A DNA stretch of 15,723 nt from DASVVT01 sp036386415. Lineage in GTDB: Bacteria; Acidobacteriota; Blastocatellia; Pyrinomonadales; Pyrinomonadaceae. Within the stretch, counting starts at the first letter, position 1, and each line of letters begins with the position of its first letter. The notes beneath the pieces are model-generated. The model saw only the letters and a program-made list of their open reading frames with translations, searched no databases and was not told the DNA's origin. The position numbers and the translations under genes were made by a program. Shown here piece after piece: positions 1-7,523 of the stretch. Where the stretch lies: positions 1-15,723 of the forward strand of contig DASVVT010000096.1 in the NCBI GenBank assembly GCA_036386415.1, written 5' to 3'.

Positions 1-59
1 GTCTAGAGTCAAAAACAGATTTGCGGCCTTTAGACTCCAGACTCACGACTCCAGACTCT
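1..59. repeat. Heptamer tandem array, cut by the window edge
   Basis: Positions 32-59 are four consecutive 7-nt units (AGACTCC, AGACTCA, CGACTCC, AGACTCT). The first ten bases (GTCTAGAGTC) are the same motif on the other strand. The whole is therefore the remainder of an inverted pair of heptamer arrays whose left arm is mostly outside the window. The array ends five bases before the surE ATG, so it occupies the place where a ribosome binding site would sit; none is visible there. Confidence 0.7.
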
Positions 60-63
60 TTTT

Positions 64-831
64 ATGACCCGGATTCTTCTGACAAACGACGACGGCATCC
101 ACTCGGACGGCCTCATCAAGCTGGAAGAGGCGCTCTGCGAGTTGGGCGACATCTACGTGGTCGCTCCGGCTTCTGAGATGAGCGGCGCATCGCACAGCCT
201 GACGCTGGCGCGTCCCCTGCGCATACGCCGTGTGGATGACAGGCATTGGAGCGTTGATGGCACGCCGACCGATTGCGTGACGCTGGCGCTCAATAAGATT
301 CTGCCCGAAGATGAGCGGCCAGACATCTGCGTCTCGGGCATCAATCACGGCGGCAATCTGGGCGACGACGCGACCTATTCGGGGACGGTCGCGGGCGCGC
401 TGGAAGCGACTATCCTGGGCGTGCCGGGTCTGGCGATCAGTCTCGTCGCGCGCGAGCAGTTTGATTTCACAGAAGCCGCGCGCTTTGCCGTCACCGCCGC
501 GCGCAAGGTTCTCGATGAGGGCTTGCCCGAAGGGACCTTGCTCAATATCAATGTCCCGCGCGTCGAGATCAAGGGTGTGCGCGTCACGCGGCAGGGCATC
601 AAGAAGGCGCGTCCCGTCATCAGCGAGCACATAGACCCGCGCGGGAAGCCCTATTTCTGGATCGGCGAAGAGTATTTCGGGAAGAGTTCCGAAGAGGGCA
701 CGGATTATCAGGCCATCGAACAGGGCTTCATCTCCGTCACGCCTTTGCGCAGCGACATGACGGATCATCGCGCGCTCACGGCGATTGACACCTGGAACTA
801 TATCTCTGCGGAAGTAGTCAGTAGACAGTAG
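64..831 (+). CDS. surE: 5'/3'-nucleotidase SurE
   Basis: SurE is a metal-dependent phosphatase that removes phosphate from nucleoside monophosphates in the cytoplasm and supports stationary-phase survival. The 255-residue product has the usual family length. It opens with the diagnostic LLTNDDGI (residues 5-12), where D9 and D10 are the metal ligands. The metal-binding serine lies in ASEMSGASHS (S40) and the asparagine in SGINHGGNLG (N94); the GTPTDCV motif is also present. The ATG at 64 is the natural start because it places the DD motif at the usual distance, although no Shine-Dalgarno sequence is seen. The last residues (VVSRQ) and the stop are encoded by the AGTAGTC/AGTAGAC repeat that begins at 812, so the natural tail may once have differed. 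pcm follows in the same direction, a common SurE neighbour. Identification is very secure. Confidence 0.97.
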   Translation: MTRILLTNDDGIHSDGLIKLEEALCELGDIYVVAPASEMSGASHSLTLARPLRIRRVDDRHWSVDGTPTDCVTLALNKILPEDERPDICVSGINHGGNLGDDATYSGTVAGALEATILGVPGLAISLVAREQFDFTEAARFAVTAARKVLDEGLPEGTLLNINVPRVEIKGVRVTRQGIKKARPVISEHIDPRGKPYFWIGEEYFGKSSEEGTDYQAIEQGFISVTPLRSDMTDHRALTAIDTWNYISAEVVSRQ

Positions 832-941
832 ACAGTAGTAAAACAGCGCGCCTGTTTGGCTCACTATTACGATTTAGGATGAGCGGTATCAACGGCATCA
901 ACGGCTTTTCTTTTCTACTGGCTCCTGACTACTGACTACTT
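812..941. repeat. Inverted heptamer repeat between surE and pcm
   Basis: The left arm 812-843 and the right arm 910-941 are reverse complements at 27 of 32 positions. Both consist of AGTAGTC/AGTAGAC-type 7-nt units. The left arm overlaps the last codons and stop of surE; the right arm ends just before the GGAG of pcm. The 66-nt centre holds a 9-nt direct repeat (ATCAACGGC twice). As RNA this would fold into a long hairpin between the two genes. Confidence 0.8.
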
Positions 942-942
942 T

Positions 943-946
943 GGAG
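943..946 (+). promoter_or_regulatory. Ribosome binding site deciding the pcm start
   Basis: GGAG at 943-946 lies six bases before the TTG at 953 in the pcm frame. An upstream in-frame TTG at 941 would overlap this site and has no site of its own, so 953 is preferred. Confidence 0.65.
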
Positions 947-952
947 ATTCTT

Positions 953-1633
953 TTGAGTTCTGCACCGCTCAATCCACCTGCATCTCAGATGGAATATCGT
1001 ATCCCGCGCGAGCGCATGGTTGAGCGCTTGCGCGATCATTACGGCATACGTGATATTCGTGTGCTCGATGCGATGCTCGTGGTGCCGCGCCACCGTTTCG
1101 TCCCCGAAGCTTTGCAGAGCCGTGCCTACGGCGACCACGCGCTCCCGATTGCCGCCAATCAAACCATCTCGCAGCCCTTCATCGTCGCGCGTATGACCGA
1201 GTTGCTCGAACTTGATACGAGGAGCCGCGTGCTGGAGATAGGGGCTGGCTCCGGTTATCAAACCGCTGTGCTCGCACGTCTCGGCGCGCAGGTCTTTGCC
1301 ATCGAGCGCATTGCGGAACTGGCGCGCGAGGCGCAGGCGCGCATACGCCAACTGGGTATCTACAATGCGACCATCAAATGCTTTGACGGGACGCTCGGCT
1401 GGAGCGCTCATGCGCCGTATGATGGGATACTGGTGGCGGCGGGCGGCCCCGAAGTCCCCGAACCACTGCTCGCGCAACTGAAGGTGGACGGGCGTCTCGT
1501 CATACCCATCGGCACGACGCGTGAATCGCAGAGGTTGATTCGCGTGCTCAAAACTGAGAAAGGCTACACGTACGAAGATCATGGCGCGTGCGCTTTCGTC
1601 CCGCTCATCGGTCACTACGGCTGGAATGGGTGA
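953..1633 (+). CDS. pcm: Protein-L-isoaspartate O-methyltransferase
   Basis: The enzyme uses S-adenosylmethionine to methylate isoaspartyl residues in damaged proteins, starting their repair in the cytoplasm. The 226-residue product shows the family landmarks. These are the N-terminal VPRHRFVPE region, the substrate-side segment NQTISQPFIVARM (about residues 69-81), SAM motif I VLEIGAGSGYQTAVL (93-107), the acidic end of strand two (FAIERI), and the ILVAAGGPEVPEPL and LKVDGRLVIPIG segments. The TTG start at 953 is chosen for its GGAG site; ATG 989 is possible but would trim the N-terminus and has no good site. pcm lies 121 nt after surE, separated by a heptamer inverted repeat that could tune translation or transcript stability. 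In proteobacteria surE and pcm often overlap, so the inserted repeat is a local feature. Confidence 0.95.
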   Translation: MSSAPLNPPASQMEYRIPRERMVERLRDHYGIRDIRVLDAMLVVPRHRFVPEALQSRAYGDHALPIAANQTISQPFIVARMTELLELDTRSRVLEIGAGSGYQTAVLARLGAQVFAIERIAELAREAQARIRQLGIYNATIKCFDGTLGWSAHAPYDGILVAAGGPEVPEPLLAQLKVDGRLVIPIGTTRESQRLIRVLKTEKGYTYEDHGACAFVPLIGHYGWNG

Positions 1634-1702
1634 CGGGCGCTGGATTTTTGGTTTTCAACTGTCATCTGATACCGTCAAACATCTTTTCATAGGAGCAGAT
1701 TA

Positions 1703-2365
1703 TTGATCGCCAGGATTATCGAGATACTGACGGCTTTCATCATCGCCACCATTTCGATGCTCGGCTACTTCGGCGTCGTCCTGTTGATGGCTATCGAATC
1801 GGCGTGTATCCCTTTACCATCTGAGATCATCATGCCGTTTGCGGGCTATCTGGTTTACGCAGGCCGGTTCAATCTGTGGTGGGTCGGTGTGGCAGGCGCT
1901 GTCGGATGCGTGGCTGGATCGCTCATCGCGTACTGGGTCGGGATGTACGGCGGGCGTCCGCTGATAGAGAAGTACGGTCGCTACGTGCTGGTTTCGCGCC
2001 ACGACCTTGATCTGGCCGACCGCTGGTTCGCGCGCTATGGCGAAATCATCGTCTTCGCCAGCCGCTTGCTCCCGGTCATACGTACCTTCATCGCTTTCCC
2101 TGCGGGTGTGGCGCGTATGAACCTGACGCGTTTCGTGATCTACACGTTCGCCGGATCGCTCCCCTGGTGTCTGGGGCTCGCGTACGTCGGGCAGATACTC
2201 GGCGAACAGTGGGACAAGAACGATACGCTCAAGTCCTGGTTTCATCGCTTCGACTTCGTTATCGGCATCATCGGCGTGCTGGCTGTCGGCTGGTGGGTTT
2301 GGCGGCACATCAAACATTCACGCACCCCGGAGTCAGATGCGCAAAGAGTCGCGGAGACCGAATAG
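1703..2365 (+). CDS. DedA-family inner membrane protein
   Basis: This is a 220-residue polytopic protein of the DedA/VTT (SNARE-associated) family. Some members move undecaprenyl phosphate or other phospholipids across the membrane and support envelope and proton-motive-force homeostasis. Visible landmarks are the hydrophobic helix at 14-31, the re-entrant-loop signature ESACIPLPSEIIMPFAGYL (32-50) with its acidic residues E32 and E41, the small-residue helix VGVAGAVGCVAGSLIAYWVG (61-80), the second re-entrant signature FASRLLPVIRTFIAFPAG (118-135) with R121, P124 and R127, and closing hydrophobic segments near 146-168 and 184-199. The TTG start is supported by AGGAG at 1691-1695, seven bases upstream. 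It follows pcm by 69 nt and may be cotranscribed with surE-pcm. The exact substrate cannot be told from sequence. Confidence 0.93.
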   Translation: MIARIIEILTAFIIATISMLGYFGVVLLMAIESACIPLPSEIIMPFAGYLVYAGRFNLWWVGVAGAVGCVAGSLIAYWVGMYGGRPLIEKYGRYVLVSRHDLDLADRWFARYGEIIVFASRLLPVIRTFIAFPAGVARMNLTRFVIYTFAGSLPWCLGLAYVGQILGEQWDKNDTLKSWFHRFDFVIGIIGVLAVGWWVWRHIKHSRTPESDAQRVAETE

Positions 2366-2366
2366 C

Positions 2367-2400
2367 CCTTCAGCTCACTATAATGAGCATCGCATGAAGG
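2367..2400. other. Bulged hairpin after the DedA gene
   Basis: CCTTCAGCTCA (2367-2377) can pair with TGAGC (2384-2388) and then, after a six-base bulge, with TGAAGG (2395-2400). It lies two bases after the DedA stop and has no T-run. It could mark the transcript end or stabilise it, but support is modest. The TATAAT inside it (2379-2384) has no matching -35 box. Confidence 0.35.
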
Positions 2401-2419
2401 CTGATAGAACTCGACCGGT

Positions 2420-2448
2420 TTGACTTGCCGGTGCTGCTCACATAGAAT
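2420..2448 (+). promoter_or_regulatory. Sigma70-type promoter of tRNA-Pro
   Basis: TTGACT (2420-2425) and TAGAAT (2443-2448) are separated by exactly 17 bases. Each matches the -35/-10 consensus at five of six positions. The expected transcription start near 2455 lies about 14 bases before the mature tRNA. Confidence 0.7.
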
Positions 2449-2468
2449 CCAGTGGCAATCAGTTTTCG

Positions 2469-2543
<75 letters not shown>

Positions 2544-2560
2544 TTCAATATCAATAAGAA

Positions 2561-2588
2561 GCGGCTGCCATCAACGGCAGCCGCCTTT
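2561..2588 (+). terminator. Terminator-like hairpin after tRNA-Pro
   Basis: A perfect 9-bp stem, GCGGCTGCC (2561-2569) with GGCAGCCGC (2576-2584), encloses a 6-nt loop and is followed by CTTT and a T-rich stretch. It lies 18 nt after the tRNA. The U-run is short and interrupted, so termination strength is uncertain. Confidence 0.6.
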
Positions 2589-2629
2589 CATTTCACGTCA
2601 TCCGCTCTTACATCAAGATGCAATCAACA

Positions 2630-2742
2630 AAGGACGGTGGACGATCCACGAATCCACACTAAACCACACGAAACCAAATGAAACAGCCTCTTCGGTACGT
2701 GTCATTTCGTGTTACTTCGTGGATCGTTCGCCCGCCTTCTTT
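2630..2742. repeat. Imperfect inverted repeat (CCACGAA/CACACGAAAC type)
   Basis: The left arm 2630-2674 and the right arm 2696-2742 are approximate reverse complements. They share ACGATCCACGAA followed by spaced ACAC and CACACGAA/GACACG motifs. The loop contains CCTCTTCGG. The element sits between tRNA-Pro and the convergent ppsA gene and could act as a bidirectional transcript end. No gene is seen in it. Confidence 0.6.
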
Positions 2743-2769
2743 TCATTCTGCCATCCGGTAATATCTATG

Positions 2770-5238
2770 TCAGCGTAACGCCACCTGCGACTCAGGCTTG
2801 CCATCAGCTTGCGCCTTCTTGCTGCCGATGCTGCTCTTGGGCAAAGCCGCTTCCGCCTCAACGATCAGGTGGGTCGTTTGAATGACCGTGTCCGGGTTGA
2901 GCGAGATTGAAGTGATGCCGCGCTCGACCAGGAAACGCGTGAACTCAGGATAGTCCGATGGGGCTTGCCCGCAGATGCCTATCTTTTTACCGGCGCGGTG
3001 CGCGGCATCAATCGCCATCGCGATCATGCGCTCGACCGCGCCGTTGCGCTCGTCGAAGAGGTGCGCCACCATCTCCGAATCGCGGTCGAGTCCGAGGGCA
3101 AGCTGCGTCAGGTCGTTAGAGCCGATGGAGTAGCCGTCGAAGACGCGCAGGAACTCGTCTGCGAAGACGACGTTGGCGGGCAACTCGCACATCGCGTAAA
3201 TCTCCAGCCCGTGCTCGCCCTGCCGTAGCCCGAACTGCGCCATCAGCGCGATGACGCGCTCCGCCTCTTCGACCGTGCGGCAGAAGGGAATCATCGCCTT
3301 GACGTTAACCAGCCCCATCTCTTCGCGCACGCGTTGCAGCGCCGCGCACTCCAATCGAAAGCCCTCGCGGTAGCGCTCGTCGTAATAACGAGACGCGCCG
3401 CGAAAGCCGAGCATAGGGTTCTCTTCGTGCGGCTCAAACTCGTTGCCTCCGATCAGGCGCGCATATTCGTTGCTCTTAAAATCCGACATGCGCACGATGA
3501 CGGGCTTCGGATAAAAGGCCGCAGCGATGCGCCCGACCCCTTCAGAGAGGCAGCGGACGAAGAAATCTTTGGGCTCTTCTTCGCCTATGCGCCGTTCAAT
3601 TTCGCGCACGTCTTCGGGGCGCGAGAGGTTCGGGTAACGTACGAGCGCCATCGGGTGTATGCCGATGTGGTTGTTGATGATGAACTCAAGACGCGCCAGC
3701 CCCACCCCGTCATTCGGAAGCGAAGCGAGCGCAAAAGCATGATCGGGATCGCCGACGTTCATCATCACCTGCGTGCGCGGTCGCGCTTCTTCGCTCACTT
3801 CGCGCCGGTCGATTATGAACTCGATGCGCCCTTCGTAGACGTTGCCCTGCGCTCCTTCAGCGCACGAGACGGTCACGTCCGCGCCCGTCGTGAGGCGGTT
3901 CGTCGCATCGCCCGTGCCGACGATGCAGGGAAGCCCAAGCTCGCGGCTGATGATCGCGCTGTGGCACGTGCGCCCGCCGCGATCAGTGACGATGGCCGCC
4001 GCGCGCTTCATGATCGGTTCCCATGCCGGATCGGTCATGCTCGTCACCAGCACGTCGCCTTCTGCAAAGTCCACCTGGTGATCCGGGTCTTTCAACACAT
4101 GCACGCGCCCCTGCCCGATCCTTTCGCCGACGGCCATGCCGGTCGCAAGGAGCGCTGCGCGCTCGCCCGTCAGCCTGTAGGTCTCTACGTAATTATGACG
4201 ATTGGTGGCGTGAACCGTCTCGGGTCTCGCCTGGAGGATGAAGAGCTCGCCCGTCCGCCCGTCCTTGGCCCACTCTATGTCCATCGGCTGCGGGTGTCCG
4301 GCGCGCTCCGAATAATGATCTTCGATGATGCAGGCCCAGCGCGCAAGTTGCAGAATCTCGTAGTCGCCGAGCGCGAAGCGGCGGCGCTGAGCTTCGACGA
4401 CTTCGCGCGTACGCGTGCCGCGCCCATCGTCGCCGTAGACCATCTTGACCTCTTTGCTGCCGAGGCGTCGGCTGACAATAGGACGCGCGCCCGTTTTCAG
4501 GGTCGGCTTGAAGACGACCCACTCATCTGGCGTCGCCATGCCCTGCACAATCGCTTCGCCCAATCCCCATGCCCCGTTGATGACCACGGCATCACGAAAG
4601 CCGGATTCCGTATCGAGCGTGAACATCACGCCCGAGCAGGCCAGGTCTGAGCGCACCATCGGCTGCACGCCGATGGAGAGCGCGACCTCGAAATGATCGA
4701 ATCCGCGAGAAGCGCGGTAGGAGATGGCGCGATCCGTCCAGAGCGAAGCGAAACAGCGGTGACAGGCTTCGATCAGGCGGTCTTCGCCGCGCACGTTCAG
4801 GATCGTGTCCTGCTGCCCTGCAAACGAGGCGTCGGGGAGGTCTTCGGCTGTCGCAGACGAGCGCACGGCCACTTCGCAGGAACGATGCGTGCGCTCGCAC
4901 AATCGCGCATAGGCGTCCAGAATCGCATCGTTGACAACCGGAGGCAGCGGCGTGTCGAGCATCAGGGCGCGCGCTTCGCGTCCCGCCACATTGAGCGCTT
5001 TGATATCTTCAGGGTCGAGGCCGTCCATCAACTCACGCAGGCGGTCGCCAAGACCGTCGGTTGCCAGTAGCAGGCGGTAGGCTTCGCTGGTGGTCGCAAA
5101 TCCATCGACAGAGCGGACGCCGCGCGGCCTCAAGGAGCGAAACAACTCGCCGAGGCTGGCACATTTGCCGCCCACGAGCGCCACATCATCTGCTCCAACC
5201 TCGCTTAAATCGAGCACCAGATGATCGAATGTCTTCAT
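2770..5238 (-). CDS. ppsA: Phosphoenolpyruvate synthase (pyruvate, water dikinase)
   Basis: The enzyme converts pyruvate, ATP and water to phosphoenolpyruvate, AMP and phosphate, the entry step of gluconeogenesis from three-carbon compounds. The 822-residue product has the full three-part layout. The N-terminal ATP-grasp nucleotide-binding domain (about 15-345) includes LVGGKCASLGEL, VAVRSSATAEDLPDASFAGQ and MDIEWAKDG. The swivelling phosphohistidine domain has the catalytic RGGRTCHSAIISRELG (H426). The C-terminal PEP/pyruvate TIM-barrel includes GVGLARLEFI, YSIGSNDLTQLALGLDRDS (703-721) and GICGQAPSDYPEF with catalytic C756. The ATG start has a clear AGGAAG site at 5243-5248. A lysine/glutamine-rich tail after about residue 800 extends beyond the usual end. 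It is transcribed last in a leftward run of three genes, but a palindromic element and a candidate promoter lie just upstream, so it is probably its own unit. Confidence 0.97.
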   Translation of the reverse strand: MKTFDHLVLDLSEVGADDVALVGGKCASLGELFRSLRPRGVRSVDGFATTSEAYRLLLATDGLGDRLRELMDGLDPEDIKALNVAGREARALMLDTPLPPVVNDAILDAYARLCERTHRSCEVAVRSSATAEDLPDASFAGQQDTILNVRGEDRLIEACHRCFASLWTDRAISYRASRGFDHFEVALSIGVQPMVRSDLACSGVMFTLDTESGFRDAVVINGAWGLGEAIVQGMATPDEWVVFKPTLKTGARPIVSRRLGSKEVKMVYGDDGRGTRTREVVEAQRRRFALGDYEILQLARWACIIEDHYSERAGHPQPMDIEWAKDGRTGELFILQARPETVHATNRHNYVETYRLTGERAALLATGMAVGERIGQGRVHVLKDPDHQVDFAEGDVLVTSMTDPAWEPIMKRAAAIVTDRGGRTCHSAIISRELGLPCIVGTGDATNRLTTGADVTVSCAEGAQGNVYEGRIEFIIDRREVSEEARPRTQVMMNVGDPDHAFALASLPNDGVGLARLEFIINNHIGIHPMALVRYPNLSRPEDVREIERRIGEEEPKDFFVRCLSEGVGRIAAAFYPKPVIVRMSDFKSNEYARLIGGNEFEPHEENPMLGFRGASRYYDERYREGFRLECAALQRVREEMGLVNVKAMIPFCRTVEEAERVIALMAQFGLRQGEHGLEIYAMCELPANVVFADEFLRVFDGYSIGSNDLTQLALGLDRDSEMVAHLFDERNGAVERMIAMAIDAAHRAGKKIGICGQAPSDYPEFTRFLVERGITSISLNPDTVIQTTHLIVEAEAALPKSSIGSKKAQADGKPESQVALR

Positions 5239-5353
5239 CGTTCTTCCTCTGTTAGAGTTTGACGCTCACGCTGTTGACACCTGAAAGAGAGCGCGTTTTG
5301 AACCGCCAGTTATAGAGGGTAAACCACCTTGCTGTCTGAAGCTGTAGAGCGAC

Positions 5354-5382
5354 ACTATACGTTTTTTCAGTGGGCAAGACAA
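5354..5382 (-). promoter_or_regulatory. Candidate sigma70-type promoter of ppsA
   Basis: On the minus strand, TTGTCT (5377-5382) and TATAGT (5354-5359) are 17 bases apart. The -35 box matches at four of six positions and the -10 box at five of six. The start would fall near 5347, giving an untranslated leader of about 110 nt before the ppsA ATG. It lies just downstream of the nested palindrome at 5409-5608. Confidence 0.45.
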
Positions 5383-5408
5383 TCCTGGCTAATGTGGCAA
5401 ACAATTTT

Positions 5409-5608
5409 CGTCCCGTCAGGGACGGTTGATAGTAGCCCAGCGATGCATCGCTGGGAACATGACCAACACCAGCGTTGAGTCCTGTAGGGACGACTGAAAG
5501 AGGCAAGCAGTCAGGCCATTTCAGCCGTCCCTACGGGACTGAAGCAGCCTTTTCGGATTATCCCCAGCGATGAATCGCTGGGCTACTATCGCTAAGTCCC
5601 TACGGGAC
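5409..5608. repeat. Three-level nested palindromic element
   Basis: Three pairs of arms are nested around one centre. The outer pair is 5410-5423 with 5596-5608 (GTCCCGTCAGGGAC versus GTCCCTACGGGAC). The middle pair is 5428-5455 with 5563-5590, reverse complements at 27 of 28 bases. The inner pair is 5478-5499 with 5519-5540, matching at 20 of 22. Most arms are also palindromic on their own; CCCAGCGATGCATCGCTGGG (5436-5455) is a perfect 20-bp palindrome. The layout recalls REP/BIME or MITE-type elements, but no transposase is nearby and terminal duplications were not identified. It fills most of the gap between the M1 peptidase and ppsA. Confidence 0.85.
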
Positions 5609-5645
5609 AATCCAAACTAAACACAAAAAAAGTTGCGCATGAAGC

Positions 5646-7340
5646 TCAGGGTGATTCCTTAATATTCAGCTCCTTCAAGACCGTCTCATCAGGATCGACG
5701 CGCACGGCGATAGGTCTGAGCGTGCTGGGAATCCTCTGTTTTGTCTCCTTGCCCGTAGGATTGATGATGGTGCGACGCGCGCCTTGTCTCGTGACGACCT
5801 CCAACGTCAGCGGCATCAGGAACGGAGCGCCATCTTGAAGCTGGCGAATCGTCAGCTCTATGTAACCCCTGGCGTTTGATCTGGCGTTGCGCATCCTTGT
5901 CGGCCACGCCCAGGTCACTTCGTAGCGCGGGTGGCCGCTCTCGTAAATCCAGCGCCTGAAGAATTCCTTCAAGTCCCTGCCAGAGGCCGCTTCGCAGGCG
6001 GCGCGCAGGTCTTCGGTCGAAGCCGTGGAGCCTGCATGAGCGCGGTAGTACGAACGCAGCGCCTGAAAGAAACGCTGGTCGCCCATGAGCCCACGCAGCA
6101 TGTGCAGAATCCAAGCGCCCTTCTCGTAGTTGTTCGCGTTAAGCAGCTTGAAGAGGTCTTCCGTGTCGCGGTCGTGGACGGGAGCGTTGCGTTCGCGCTC
6201 GTAAGCAAGATACTCCCGCGCCTGTCTTTGCATGTACTCGCGGAAGGCGCTGCGCCCTTCATAACGCTCGACGAAGAGCCCTGCGAAATAGGTGGCGAAG
6301 CCCTCGCTCAGCCAGAGGTCAGCCCAGGTGGACTCTGTGACGGAATCGCCGAACCACTGGTGAGCGATCTCGTGCGCGGTCACCTCCATCACGCCGCGCT
6401 TGATATCGAACCTGCGGCTGCGGGGCTGCGCGGTCTCGAAATCCTTGAAGAGCGTGGCGGGAAAAACTATCGCGCCGGAATTTTCCATGCCGCCGAAGCG
6501 CGTCGCGCCGACGATGAGCGCCAGTTTCTCATAAGGATAGGGCGCGATCCTTTCGCTGAACAGGTCGAGGGACGGCGCGGCAGCCGAGAAGCCTTGAACG
6601 GCGTAGCGTCTATCCGACTGCGGCACGTAGTAAGAGAGAGGCGTGACCGCAGCGCTTTTCGGTTCGAGAAGCGCGAACTCGCCGACCGCTATGACCATGC
6701 AGTAGGGTGGGATGGGCTCGCCTTCCGTATAAGTCCAAGTGCGCGTCGTGTCGGGGTTGGTGCGCGTGACACCCATCTTACCGTTGGCGACGACGAGATC
6801 GCGCGCCGGAGCGGTGACGTTGAAGCGGACGGTGGCTTTCGCCGATGGGTGATCCAGGCACGGTATCCAGTGGTGAACGCGATTAGGCCAGTTGTCGCCG
6901 GTCGCAGAGGGCTTGCCGTCCTTGTCCTTCATCATGATCAGCCCGTCTTTCGGTGCGCCGTGATAAGCGACGGTGACGCTCAGGGTCGCGTTCTTCTTCG
7001 GCGTCTGTGTGAGCGAGATGTTGAGACGCCCGTCCCGCTGCTCGTAAGTCGCGGGCACTCCGCCGACCATGACGGAATCGACCACCATCTCGCCGAAATC
7101 CAGATCGAGCACGGGAAGCGGCTCTTTCAGAATGGCGATATTGATCTCGGTTCGGGCTGACGTAATCTCTGTCAACTGATCGTTGAAGACGAGCGTCACG
7201 TCGTAGTTGAGCGGTCGCCATGCGTCTATGACGCGCTCGCGCCGCTGCGCAAAAGGAGCGTCGAGCGTCGAGAGCAGGAGGATGAAGAGGAAAAGGGCGC
7301 GGGATATGGCTATAGCGGCCTGACGTGATTTAGTCGTCAT
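5646..7340 (-). CDS. Secreted M1-family zinc metallopeptidase (aminopeptidase)
   Basis: This is an exported gluzincin peptidase expected to remove N-terminal residues from peptides. The 564-residue product starts with a signal peptide (basic N-terminus, hydrophobic 16-24, APFAQ near 28-32). The N-terminal beta domain follows (about 40-220). The catalytic domain has the exopeptidase motif GGMENSGAI (283-291; GAMEN in the family), the zinc site HEIAH (H323, E324, H327) with the third ligand E346 after exactly 18 residues (WLSEGFATYF), and the transition-state tyrosine Y405 in NNYEKGAW. It ends after a short C-terminal beta-type segment and lacks the large helical C-terminal domain of PepN-type enzymes. 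The ATG start has an AGAAGG site at 7347-7352. The neighbours are an orphan gene upstream and ppsA downstream. Substrate preference is unknown. Confidence 0.93.
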   Translation of the reverse strand: MTTKSRQAAIAISRALFLFILLLSTLDAPFAQRRERVIDAWRPLNYDVTLVFNDQLTEITSARTEINIAILKEPLPVLDLDFGEMVVDSVMVGGVPATYEQRDGRLNISLTQTPKKNATLSVTVAYHGAPKDGLIMMKDKDGKPSATGDNWPNRVHHWIPCLDHPSAKATVRFNVTAPARDLVVANGKMGVTRTNPDTTRTWTYTEGEPIPPYCMVIAVGEFALLEPKSAAVTPLSYYVPQSDRRYAVQGFSAAAPSLDLFSERIAPYPYEKLALIVGATRFGGMENSGAIVFPATLFKDFETAQPRSRRFDIKRGVMEVTAHEIAHQWFGDSVTESTWADLWLSEGFATYFAGLFVERYEGRSAFREYMQRQAREYLAYERERNAPVHDRDTEDLFKLLNANNYEKGAWILHMLRGLMGDQRFFQALRSYYRAHAGSTASTEDLRAACEAASGRDLKEFFRRWIYESGHPRYEVTWAWPTRMRNARSNARGYIELTIRQLQDGAPFLMPLTLEVVTRQGARRTIINPTGKETKQRIPSTLRPIAVRVDPDETVLKELNIKESP

Positions 7341-7366
7341 CGAACACCTTCTCTTTTGAGAGAATG

Positions 7367-7372
7367 ATTATA
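7367..7372 (-). promoter_or_regulatory. Possible -10 box upstream of the M1 peptidase
   Basis: A perfect TATAAT lies on the minus strand 26 bases before the ATG. At 16-18 bases further upstream there is no -35 match, only the arm of a CGAAGG/CGCAAAG inverted repeat. It is reported because the hexamer is exact and well placed, but the promoter is not established. Confidence 0.3.
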
Positions 7373-7375
7373 TAA

Positions 7376-7473
7376 GGGGTGATTAAACGCGAAGGACGCG
7401 AAGTACATCGCAAAGAGCACAAAGTATCTACTCCTTTGCGAAGAACTTTGCGCACCTCCAGCGTTTAATCCTC
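7376..7473. repeat. Imperfect inverted repeat of the CGCAAAG family
   Basis: The left arm 7376-7416 and the right arm 7431-7473 are approximate reverse complements. Shared blocks are GATTAAACGC at the outer ends and TCGCAAAG near the centre. It lies between the 119-residue orphan gene and the M1 peptidase and reaches into the latter's probable promoter. Confidence 0.65.
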
Positions 7474-7523
7474 TATTCACTGAACCGCTCTACTCCGCGT
7501 TTCCCTTAAATAGGAGCACGCGC

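Noticed and set aside
2379..2384. TATAAT as the tRNA promoter
   Set aside because: No -35 match at 16-18 bases upstream; the TTGACT/TAGAAT pair closer to the tRNA fits much better.
3334..4650. 438-residue open frame on the plus strand
   Set aside because: It lies antisense within ppsA, is Arg/Ala/His-rich without motifs, and is a GC-driven shadow of a certain gene.
5252..5506. 84-residue open frame upstream of ppsA
   Set aside because: Half of it translates the nested palindromic element and the rest covers the ppsA leader and candidate promoter.
5931..7160. 409-residue open frame on the plus strand
   Set aside because: Antisense to the well-supported M1 peptidase; no domains or start signal.
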